A stretch of 8,130 bases of DNA from Sulfurimonas sp. (lineage in GTDB: Bacteria; Campylobacterota; Campylobacteria; Campylobacterales; Sulfurimonadaceae), in NCBI GenBank assembly GCA_027063215.1, contig JAMOSE010000141.1, forward strand, positions 1-8,130, written 5' to 3'. Shown piece after piece: positions 1-6,723 of the stretch. A program made the translations under genes and the position numbers. The notes under the pieces were generated by a model, which saw nothing but the letters and a program-made list of their open reading frames with translations, was not told where the DNA came from and ran no database searches. The stretch's first letter is position 1. Every line of letters starts with the position of its first letter.

Positions 1-1451
1 CTGTCATTTAAACATCTTTTAAAATGTACGCCTGCAACAAGTTTACTGTCGTGTGCAAGCGTAAATCTCAGCACAGATGGCGGTGTCTCTTTTAAATCGA
101 GTATATTTATACCAGAAGAGACCAAACCTCCTAAAAAAGCACGCTTTATCATGCGTGAATTTTTATCCTGATCGCGTCCTGCTAACACAGTAGAGTGAAC
201 CGGCAATTGAGCACCAAGCGCTTCGCCCAGTTTTATAGCCATTTCACAGGAGAGTTCTATATTGCTTTTACCATAAACACTTCCGTCTTCAAAAATAGAA
301 TTTTTATATTTACTGCCTAATATCAGGTTATTTGTAACTATAGATGCAGGTTCTATTTTTTTATCAGGCCAGATAATAACATCTTTGTCAAACCTTGTAA
401 GTTCACCAACCTCACAGTTCTCAGCCAAAATAAGTCCTGCCGTTGCTGTAACATTTTTGTCTATAAAGTTGTTATTACAAATAACACCACTATCAAGCAA
501 AAGATGATTTTTTACTGTGATATCTTCCCAAAATACACTGTTTTTTATCTTACTTGAAATGCCTATTGTTACATTTTTACCTATAACCGTATTTGTAAGT
601 TTGACATTTTTTTTGAGTGTAACATTTTCGCCTAAAACTACTGTTCCTGTAATCTCTACACTCTCATCTATCTTATTTTTACCCTGAGTGTAGAGCACAC
701 CATCAGGATATTTAATTTTTTCACCGGCAAACGTAAATGTTACATCACCGGCAAATATATCTTCATACACTTCTCGATAACTTTGCGGATTTCCGACATC
801 TCGCCAATATCCTTGAAGATTATGTGCCATCAAAGGGATTTTTTCTTCCATCAAGGTTGGAAAAAGATCTTTGGCAAAATCAAAATTTTCACCCTCTGGG
901 ATATAATCAAGTATTTCAGGTTCTATAATGTATATACCCGTATTTATGGTATCGCTAAAGACTTCACCCCAGCTTGGTTTTTCAAGAAATTTTTCAATCA
1001 CGCCATCTTCATTGGCTATAACCACACCAAACTGCAAAGGATTTTCAACAGAGGTAAGCCCAATGGAGAGTTTAGAGTTTTTTTCTTTATGAAATGTAAA
1101 AAGTTTTCTAAAATCAAAATCAGTCACCAAATCCCCACTGATAATAATAAAATTTTCATCTCCGATATACTCCTGTGCCAGTTTCACAGCACCCGCTGTG
1201 CCATAATCATCATCAGGAACAACATAGGTAATATTTATGCCAAAATCACTGCCGTCTTTAAAATAATCTTGAATAATTTCGGGTTTAAAATAAAGCAGCA
1301 CTATAAACTCTGTAATGCCTAACTCCTTAAGCATCATCATTGTATGTTCCATCATCGGTTTGTTCATAATCGGCAACATCGGTTTTGGTCGCGAATTTGT
1401 CAAAGGTTGGATTCGTGTTCCAAATCCACCTGCCATTACTACTGCTTTCAT
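1..1451 (-). CDS. Sugar-1-phosphate nucleotidyltransferase fused to a degenerate phosphomannomutase-like domain (3' part missing)
   Basis: The frame is open from ATG at 1451 to the left edge: 483 codons without a stop, C-terminus outside the window. Residues 1-235 form a nucleotidyltransferase domain: GGFGTR (8-13), PLT (16-18), RPKPM (21-25), SGD with D107, EKP (156-158), NTG (170-172) and WRDVG (216-220). This family transfers NMP from an NTP to a sugar-1-phosphate, making NDP-sugar and pyrophosphate. Residues about 264-378 have irregular hexapeptide repeats (for example IGKNVTIG) typical of a left-handed beta-helix. From about 387 the sequence matches the start of the alpha-phosphohexomutase fold (LGEALG, LAGRD, GLVSSGINILDL), but the active-site motifs are degraded. 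The architecture resembles proteins annotated mannose-1-phosphate guanylyltransferase/phosphomannomutase. Substrate is undecided: a glucose-1-phosphate role is plausible beside pgm and glgP, though the FGTR-type loop is not that of classical GlgC. The start has a good AAGGGG site and lies 24 bases after pgm. Confidence 0.85.
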   Translation of the reverse strand, partial: MKAVVMAGGFGTRIQPLTNSRPKPMLPIMNKPMMEHTMMMLKELGITEFIVLLYFKPEIIQDYFKDGSDFGINITYVVPDDDYGTAGAVKLAQEYIGDENFIIISGDLVTDFDFRKLFTFHKEKNSKLSIGLTSVENPLQFGVVIANEDGVIEKFLEKPSWGEVFSDTINTGIYIIEPEILDYIPEGENFDFAKDLFPTLMEEKIPLMAHNLQGYWRDVGNPQSYREVYEDIFAGDVTFTFAGEKIKYPDGVLYTQGKNKIDESVEITGTVVLGENVTLKKNVKLTNTVIGKNVTIGISSKIKNSVFWEDITVKNHLLLDSGVICNNNFIDKNVTATAGLILAENCEVGELTRFDKDVIIWPDKKIEPASIVTNNLILGSKYKNSIFEDGSVYGKSNIELSCEMAIKLGEALGAQLPVHSTVLAGRDQDKNSRMIKRAFLGGLVSSGINILDLKETPPSVLRFTLAHDSKLVAGVHFKRCLND

Positions 1452-1455
1452 TTTA

Positions 1456-1462
1456 CCCCTTT
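1456..1462 (-). promoter_or_regulatory. Ribosome binding site of the nucleotidyltransferase fusion
   Basis: AAAGGGG on the minus strand lies four bases before the ATG at 1451 (six if AAGG is taken as the core). It falls in the 24-base gap after the pgm stop codon and supports the chosen start, where the first residues lead straight into the nucleotide-binding loop. Confidence 0.7.
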
Positions 1463-1475
1463 TGTTAAATCAAAT

Positions 1476-3110
1476 TTATGCAAATAAACTTTGCGTAATT
1501 TTCTGTGCCTCTTTTTGAATTAAAGTCAAATGCTCCCGTGAAAGAAAACTCTCAGCATATATTTTATAAATATCTTCTGTTCCTGATGGTCGCATGGCAA
1601 CCCAGCCATTTTTTGTAACAATTTTGAGCCCGCCAATTGCTGCACCGTTACCTGCTGCTTTTGTAAACACAGCTTCTATTTTTTCGCCCGCAAGTTTATC
1701 TGTTTTAATAGCATCTACATTAAGATTTTTCAGCATCTTTTTTTGTTCCAAAGTTGCCGGTGCATCTATGCGTGCATAATAAGAAACACCAAACTCTTTT
1801 TCAAAATCTGCATAAATATCGGCTATATCTTTGCCTGTTACAGCTATGATTTCAGCAGCAAGCAGTGTCATAATCATCCCATCCTTGTCTGTTGTCCAAA
1901 CACTTCCATCATCTCTGAGATACGATGCACCAGCACTCTCTTCACCGCCAAAGCCAAGCCATCCTTCATAGAGTCCCTCAACAAACCATTTAAAACCAAC
2001 AGGCACTTCATATACTTGTCGCCCAAGACTTTTACACACTCTGTCTATCATGGAACTTGATACCAAAGTTTTTCCGACTTTTAAATCTTTTGTAAAATTT
2101 TCTCTATACTTAAACAAGTACCAAATAGCTACACTCAGGTAATGATTTGGATTGATAAGTCCTCCTTTTGGAGTCACTATACCGTGTCTGTCTGCATCTG
2201 TATCATTTGCAAAAGCAAGATCATAATTATCTTTGAGTTTGAGCAGTGATGCCATAGCATAAGGAGAAGAACAGTCCATACGAATTTTACCGTCATGATC
2301 AAGCGTCATAAACGAAAATGTAAAATCTGCATAAGGATGAATAATTTCCATATCAAGATTGTAATATTCTTTTATTTTTTTATATACCGCTATAGAAGAA
2401 CCACCTAATGGATCAGCTGCGATCTTAAGCTTCGCACCTTGAATGGCTTTCATATCTACAATCTCACCGAGTGCTTTGACATACGGTGTAATAAAGTCAT
2501 ACTCTTTGATATATTTTGAAGATATAGCTTCTTCATAGCTTACTATTTTTACATCTTTAAGATTGTTTGCCAATATTTCATTTGCTCTTTTTTCTATAAG
2601 TGAAGTCACATCCGTATCTGCCGGACCTCCGTTTGGCGGGTTGTATTTAAAACCACCATCCTCTGGAGGGTTATGCGAAGGTGTTATCACTATCCCGTCT
2701 GCACTCTCTTTTGCATTTTTATTATGCTCTAAAATTGCAAAAGAGACTAAAGGCGTTGGTGTATATTCATCATTTTGGGAGATACACACATATATGCCAT
2801 TGGCAGCACAGACACGAATAGTGCTTATCTGTGCAGGAGCGGAAAGAGCATGTGTATCTTTGCCGATGTACAATACACCCTCATACTTCATCTTTTTTTT
2901 GTATTCACATACAGCCTGAGTAATCGCTAACACATGGTCTTTATTAAAACTTTTTTTCAATGCACTGCCACGATGACCAGAAGTACCAAACGCAACGCAT
3001 TGCGTTGGTATATTTATATCAGGCTTTTTTTCATAATATGCACTGATAAGCAGCGCAACATTTACAAGATCTTCTTTTGGTGCCAATGTAGCAGCTAATG
3101 GACTCAACAT
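1476..3110 (-). CDS. pgm: Phosphoglucomutase, alpha-D-glucose-1-phosphate/glucose-6-phosphate
   Basis: This cytoplasmic enzyme interconverts glucose-1-phosphate and glucose-6-phosphate through a phosphoserine intermediate with Mg2+. All four phosphohexomutase signatures are intact: FGTSGHRG near residues 41-48; TPSHNPPEDGG with phospho-serine S145; the metal loop DTDADRHG with D303, D305 and D307; the sugar-specificity loop GFGGEES at 386-392; and the phosphate-binding RPSGTED at 507-513. The length of 544 residues is close to the E. coli Pgm family (about 546), and NPPNGGPAD after the serine loop is typical of that subgroup. The N-terminus (KEDLVNVALL) lines up with the E. coli protein, which supports the ATG. 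It starts 2 bases after the lipoprotein stop, with only a weak, distant Shine-Dalgarno sequence. It would handle glucose-1-phosphate from the GlgP encoded upstream or supply it to the nucleotidyltransferase downstream. Confidence 0.96.
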   Translation of the reverse strand: MLSPLAATLAPKEDLVNVALLISAYYEKKPDINIPTQCVAFGTSGHRGSALKKSFNKDHVLAITQAVCEYKKKMKYEGVLYIGKDTHALSAPAQISTIRVCAANGIYVCISQNDEYTPTPLVSFAILEHNKNAKESADGIVITPSHNPPEDGGFKYNPPNGGPADTDVTSLIEKRANEILANNLKDVKIVSYEEAISSKYIKEYDFITPYVKALGEIVDMKAIQGAKLKIAADPLGGSSIAVYKKIKEYYNLDMEIIHPYADFTFSFMTLDHDGKIRMDCSSPYAMASLLKLKDNYDLAFANDTDADRHGIVTPKGGLINPNHYLSVAIWYLFKYRENFTKDLKVGKTLVSSSMIDRVCKSLGRQVYEVPVGFKWFVEGLYEGWLGFGGEESAGASYLRDDGSVWTTDKDGMIMTLLAAEIIAVTGKDIADIYADFEKEFGVSYYARIDAPATLEQKKMLKNLNVDAIKTDKLAGEKIEAVFTKAAGNGAAIGGLKIVTKNGWVAMRPSGTEDIYKIYAESFLSREHLTLIQKEAQKITQSLFA

Positions 3111-3112
3111 AA

Positions 3113-3544
3113 TTAATACGGCTCCACACTGTAAACACGCCCATTATGCTTGACTATACGAACTCTCTCTCCTGTATGAAACATATTTCCTTTTGAGAGA
3201 ACTACGACATGACTGCCATTATCAAGCGCCACACTCAGCTCCTGTGCATTGGCTTTACCCAATTCATTTCCTGCATACATACCACCTAATCCACCTGCAA
3301 GTGTTGCTAATGTATTTCCTTTGCCTTGACCGACTAAAGAGCCTAAAACAGCACCCGAAATTGCACCTAAAAAAGTACCCGTACCATTGTCTTTTATGAC
3401 AACGGGCTTAATATGTTCTACAACACCTACCTTGTAACTCATTTCATAGTTTACAGAATTTGCATCCATCTCCTGTAACCCTCTTGTTGCACATCCTGTA
3501 AAAAATAAACCTGCCACTGCAACAACCGTTATAAACTTTTTCAT
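3113..3544 (-). CDS. Glycine-zipper outer-membrane lipoprotein (SlyB/Pcp-like)
   Basis: A 143-residue protein with a type II signal peptide: MKK at the N-terminus, a hydrophobic core (residues 4-16) and a lipobox FTGC with the lipidated cysteine at C18. Mature residue 2 is Ala, not Asp, which favours sorting to the outer membrane by the E. coli rule. Residues about 54-96 form a glycine-zipper 2TM domain with repeated small-xxx-small spacing (GAISGAVLGSLVG, then GGLGGMYAGNELG). A small beta-rich tail follows (SHVVVLSKGNMF, GERVRIVKHNGRVYSVEPY), as in SlyB/Pcp relatives. Such proteins are linked to outer-membrane integrity and envelope stress, but no precise biochemical role can be read here. 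The ATG lies 4 bases after the gap stop codon, with its ribosome site inside the end of gap. Its place between two central-metabolism enzymes is unexpected. Confidence 0.88.
   Translation of the reverse strand: MKKFITVVAVAGLFFTGCATRGLQEMDANSVNYEMSYKVGVVEHIKPVVIKDNGTGTFLGAISGAVLGSLVGQGKGNTLATLAGGLGGMYAGNELGKANAQELSVALDNGSHVVVLSKGNMFHTGERVRIVKHNGRVYSVEPY
3122..3126 (-). promoter_or_regulatory. Weak, distant ribosome binding site of pgm
   Basis: TGGAG on the minus strand lies 11 bases before the pgm ATG, inside the last codons of the lipoprotein gene. This is the poorest site of the operon; the other starts have AAGG/GAGG cores 4-7 bases away. With the stop and start codons only 2 bases apart, pgm translation probably depends partly on ribosomes finishing the lipoprotein gene (inference). 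Confidence 0.45.
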
Positions 3545-3548
3545 AAAA

Positions 3549-4565
3549 TCATCCTTCCTTCATTTTTTCTGCCATATAATCAGCAACTTCTAAGAGTCTT
3601 TGAGAATATCCATATTCATTATCATACCAAGCCATCACTTTTAGCATTCTTTTACCTACAACAGCCGTTGAAAGTCCATCAATGATGCTTGAGTGGCGGT
3701 TTCCTAGAATATCTGAAGATACTATTTCATCTTTTGTAAACTCTAAAACTCCTTTTAGCTCACTCTGTGAAGCCTTTATAAAAGCTTCATTGACACGCTC
3801 AACAGTTATATCTTCATTTACGAGTGCCACAACTTCCGTTATAGCACCATCCGGCACAGGAACACGCAAGGCCATCGCTTCCATTTTTCCCTCTAATGCA
3901 GGAATAACTTCCACAGTTGCTATTGCTGCACCTGTTGTAGTCGGTATAATATTAACAGCTGATGCACGACCGCGTCTGCGTTTTTTAGCTCGCTTATCTA
4001 CTGTTACCTGAGAAGATGTATAGGCATGTGTTGTTGTAATCATTGCATTTTGTACTCCAAAATTATCTTCCAAGACTTTCATCACAGGAGCTAAAGAATT
4101 TGTTGTACAAGAAGCATTTGAGATGATATGATGTTTGCTATCATCATATTCGGTATGATTTACACCTTTTACAATAGTTAGATCAACATTTTTTCCTGGA
4201 GCTGAGATAAGCACTTTCTTCGCACCCGCTTGAATGTGTTGCACCGCCAAAGTTCCATCAGTAAAACGCCCCGTACAATCAAGAACGATGTCAATACCCA
4301 ACTCTTTCCAAGGTAATTCCAGTGGATTATGACTACTGACAATAGTAATCTCATGCCCGTCAATAATAAGCTTTTTATCTTCTGTTTTAATCTCAAAATC
4401 TGCACGTCCATGAACAGAATCATATTTTAAAAGATATGCCGCATCTTCTACACTTGAAGTATTTGCTGCAACAATCTCACAATTTTTTGGAAGATTATTA
4501 ATATAATGTCTCAGTACCTGATTTCCTATACGACCAAGTCCGTTAATTGCTACTCTTTTTTTCAT
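3549..4565 (-). CDS. gap: Glyceraldehyde-3-phosphate dehydrogenase, phosphorylating, atypical cofactor site
   Basis: This cytoplasmic enzyme reversibly converts glyceraldehyde-3-phosphate, phosphate and NAD(P)+ to 1,3-bisphosphoglycerate. Its 338 residues match the usual length. Seen: Rossmann loop INGLGRIG (7-14), LLKYDSVHGR (45-54), the catalytic motif ASCTTN with C153, the general base H180 in THAY, PTTTGAA (208-214) and the C-terminal WYDNEYGYS (313-321). Two cofactor-determining places deviate from the NAD-specific pattern. After the second beta strand the sequence is AANTSS, so the Asp that normally binds the adenosine ribose hydroxyls is absent. The usual DLP of the S-loop is replaced by D190-K191-R192, followed by a very basic stretch (KKRRRGR, 194-200). 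This points to NADP or dual cofactor use and perhaps a gluconeogenic role (inference). It starts 13 bases after glgP with a good ribosome site. No pgk gene is adjacent in the window, unlike many gap loci. Confidence 0.96.
   Translation of the reverse strand: MKKRVAINGLGRIGNQVLRHYINNLPKNCEIVAANTSSVEDAAYLLKYDSVHGRADFEIKTEDKKLIIDGHEITIVSSHNPLELPWKELGIDIVLDCTGRFTDGTLAVQHIQAGAKKVLISAPGKNVDLTIVKGVNHTEYDDSKHHIISNASCTTNSLAPVMKVLEDNFGVQNAMITTTHAYTSSQVTVDKRAKKRRRGRASAVNIIPTTTGAAIATVEVIPALEGKMEAMALRVPVPDGAITEVVALVNEDITVERVNEAFIKASQSELKGVLEFTKDEIVSSDILGNRHSSIIDGLSTAVVGKRMLKVMAWYDNEYGYSQRLLEVADYMAEKMKEG
3552..3556 (-). promoter_or_regulatory. Ribosome binding site of the lipoprotein, inside the end of gap
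   Basis: AAGGA on the minus strand lies seven bases before the ATG at 3544 and overlaps the last sense codons of gap (Glu-Gly). The gap TGA stop falls between the site and the start, a layout that favours translational coupling. Confidence 0.75.
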
Positions 4566-4572
4566 CTGTTTT

Positions 4573-4578
4573 TCCTTT
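4573..4578 (-). promoter_or_regulatory. Ribosome binding site of gap
   Basis: AAAGGA on the minus strand lies seven bases before the ATG at 4565 and immediately follows the glgP stop codon. It fixes the gap start, which leads directly into the dinucleotide-binding loop. Confidence 0.75.
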
Positions 4579-6711
4579 TTAGTTTGTTGTTTCTTGCAAT
4601 GTTTTTGATATTGGTATGTAAAATTTACCCAAATAATCTTTCATCATTCTTCTTGCGCTAAACTCAGGAGGAATGCTTTGCATTGCTTCTTTCATTTTTA
4701 CTATCCAATTATTTGGCACTCCATTATTATCTGTATCATAATAAAGCGGTACTATCTCTTGCTCAAGCAGATCATAGAGAGCATTTGCATCAGCCACGTC
4801 ATTAGAAGGCTCACTTCCAAATGCCCAACCATTTTTTCCATTATATGCTTCAGGCCACCACCCATCTAAAACAGAGAGATGTAAAGTGCCGTTTAGAGAA
4901 GCTTTCATACCACTTGTACCGCATGCTTCCATTGGAATTTGTGGATTATTTAACCACACATCTACACCATGCAGAAGATATTTAGCTACATTTTCACCAT
5001 AATCTTCCACAAAAGCGATACGACCACAAAATCTTGGATCCTGAGCTGTTTTAAAAATCTGCTGCAGTATCTTTTTACCATTCATATCAGAAGGATGCGC
5101 CTTTCCTGCAAAAATAATCTGTACTGGTTTATCTCTATTATTTACAATTTTCTCTAAACGTTCTAAATCACTTAAAATTAAATCAGGTCGTTTATATTCT
5201 GTCATTCTGCGGGCAAAACCTATGGTTAAAATATCCGGATCCAACAACACTCCCTCAGCCATGGCAACCATAGGATCAATTCCATCTTGCGAATATTTTA
5301 TGCGGACTCGCTCTCTGATAAAATTAACCATGGTAACTTTGGAATTTTGTGAAATATTCCAAAGTTTTTTATTTTTGATATCTTGTATAAATCCCCATAA
5401 AGAAGCATCTTCTTGAATTAAGCTCCACTGCTCACCACGCGAAGTTATGAGATTTTCAACAAGTTCATCACTGAACCATGTAGGCAAATGCACTCCGTTT
5501 GTCACATAATCCATTGCCGGCTTGTCATCTTTCAGTTGTGGTAACACATGTTTCCAAATCTCTGTAGCAACTGTAGCATGTTTTTTACTGACTGCATTTC
5601 TGTTGTCACACATATTTAAACCAAAAACAGTCATATTAAATCCGGCAGTAGGATTATCAGGATTTAGTCCATAACTCATAAACTGCTCTTTATTCATTCC
5701 CAGTTTTTCCCAATAATCTTGAAATGATGTACTCATCATATCAAAGTCATAAACATCTGTTGCAGCCTGCAGCGGTGTATGTGTAGTAAAAACAGATGTC
5801 TGCTTAACTTTTTTGATAGCATCTTGTAAACTTAACTCTTCTTTTTCCATAAATGTCCGAATACGTTCAAAAAGAGCAAAAGCAGGATGCCCTTCATTAA
5901 GATGTAAAATAGAATATTCGATACCAAGTTCTTCAAGCACTCTATATCCGCCTATTCCAAGTACAATCTGCTGACGAAGTCTTTGATTTTTATCTGAGGT
6001 GTAGAGTCTTGAAGAGATCTGTCTGTCCCAAGGATCGTTTTTTTCAATATCGGTATCAAGCAGATACAATGTTACCCGACCGACATTGATTTTCCATACA
6101 CTTGCATATACAGGAGGATCAATAAAAGGCACTTCTATAGTGAAATGATTTTCATCTTCATCTAAAACTCTCTCAATGGGTGCTACATCTTTTTCTATAG
6201 GCTCTTCTGCTCCATTTTGCCAGCCGTCCGTACCAATAACCTGACGAACATAACCCTTTGGATACATAAAACCTATACCCACCATCGGCAAGCCCATATC
6301 GCTTGACTCTTTTAAAATATCTCCGGCCAAAAAGCCAAGTCCACCCGAATAAATAGGCACAGAATGATGCAGTCCATATTCTGCACAAAAGTATGCTATG
6401 GGAAGTGGTTCCTCGGCATAAACATTATTGTCATTAATGTACATTTTAAACATATCATAAACATAATGATACTCTCGCATAAAATATTCATCCGAACAAG
6501 CTTTGTCCAACTCCTCCTGTGACATATTTTTAAGCATTAAAATAGGATTATGGTTGCTCTCTTTCCATAAATAGGCATTGAGCATTTTAAAAAGATTTTT
6601 GCCTCTGGGGTTCCATGTCCACCAAAGATTCAGAGAAATCTCTTTTAAACCGCTTATAGCATCTGGAAGTTCAGGTATTGCAACATTAATTGAAGGGTCA
6701 CTATTCATCAT
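4579..6711 (-). CDS. glgP: Alpha-glucan (glycogen/maltodextrin) phosphorylase, short DUF3417 type
   Basis: A PLP-dependent GT35 enzyme that cleaves terminal alpha-1,4-glucosyl units with phosphate to give glucose-1-phosphate. It has 710 residues. The N-terminal DUF3417-like region (about 14-100) contains SLNLWWTWNP. Then come AYFCAEYGLH (106-115), the glycine-rich YSGGLGFLAGD (121-131), LHLNEGHPAF (269-278) and TTHTP (309-313). The second half has FARRMTEYKRPDL (499-511) and the PLP site EACGTSGMKASLNG, with K603 as the Schiff-base lysine, followed by LDGWWPEAYNGKNGWAFG. This is the compact family with the EACGTSGMK-type signature, not the longer E. coli GlgP/MalP type, so glycogen versus maltodextrin preference cannot be fixed from sequence. 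Two adjacent ATG codons (6711 and 6708) could start the protein; the first has the better 7-base spacing. Eleven bases separate it from eno, and its product feeds the pgm gene downstream. Confidence 0.94.
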   Translation of the reverse strand: MMNSDPSINVAIPELPDAISGLKEISLNLWWTWNPRGKNLFKMLNAYLWKESNHNPILMLKNMSQEELDKACSDEYFMREYHYVYDMFKMYINDNNVYAEEPLPIAYFCAEYGLHHSVPIYSGGLGFLAGDILKESSDMGLPMVGIGFMYPKGYVRQVIGTDGWQNGAEEPIEKDVAPIERVLDEDENHFTIEVPFIDPPVYASVWKINVGRVTLYLLDTDIEKNDPWDRQISSRLYTSDKNQRLRQQIVLGIGGYRVLEELGIEYSILHLNEGHPAFALFERIRTFMEKEELSLQDAIKKVKQTSVFTTHTPLQAATDVYDFDMMSTSFQDYWEKLGMNKEQFMSYGLNPDNPTAGFNMTVFGLNMCDNRNAVSKKHATVATEIWKHVLPQLKDDKPAMDYVTNGVHLPTWFSDELVENLITSRGEQWSLIQEDASLWGFIQDIKNKKLWNISQNSKVTMVNFIRERVRIKYSQDGIDPMVAMAEGVLLDPDILTIGFARRMTEYKRPDLILSDLERLEKIVNNRDKPVQIIFAGKAHPSDMNGKKILQQIFKTAQDPRFCGRIAFVEDYGENVAKYLLHGVDVWLNNPQIPMEACGTSGMKASLNGTLHLSVLDGWWPEAYNGKNGWAFGSEPSNDVADANALYDLLEQEIVPLYYDTDNNGVPNNWIVKMKEAMQSIPPEFSARRMMKDYLGKFYIPISKTLQETTN

Positions 6712-6718
6712 CTTTCAG

Positions 6719-6723
6719 CCTTT
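6719..6723 (-). promoter_or_regulatory. Ribosome binding site of glgP, overlapping the eno stop
   Basis: AAAGG on the minus strand overlaps the last base of the eno TAA. It lies seven bases before the first ATG and ten before the second, which decides for the start at 6711. Confidence 0.65.

Noticed and set aside
783..1322. A 179-codon plus-strand open frame opposite the nucleotidyltransferase
   Set aside because: It lies wholly antisense to a gene with clear motifs, and its translation is rich in Phe, Ile, Lys and Asn with no domain pattern. It is a product of AT-rich sequence read backwards.
1452..1475. Possible promoter or terminator in the largest gap, between pgm and the nucleotidyltransferase
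   Set aside because: The 24 bases hold only a ribosome site. There is no hairpin followed by a T-run and no convincing -10/-35 pair.
2892..2899. Homopolymer run of eight A (minus strand) in pgm, and a similar one near 607-614 in the nucleotidyltransferase
   Set aside because: Such runs can cause slippage, but both genes are in frame through them and encode ordinary Lys/Asn codons. Runs of seven or eight are expected in AT-rich coding DNA.
2563..2919. A 118-codon plus-strand frame within pgm
   Set aside because: It is a shadow of the conserved pgm catalytic region, whose glycine- and proline-rich codons give an open antisense frame by chance.
2993..3007. Near-perfect palindrome, 7-base arms (CAACGCA/TGCGTTG) around one base
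   Set aside because: It is inside pgm, encoding the conserved stretch just before FGTSGHRG. There is no second copy, no T-run after it and no promoter nearby, so chance is the simplest reading.
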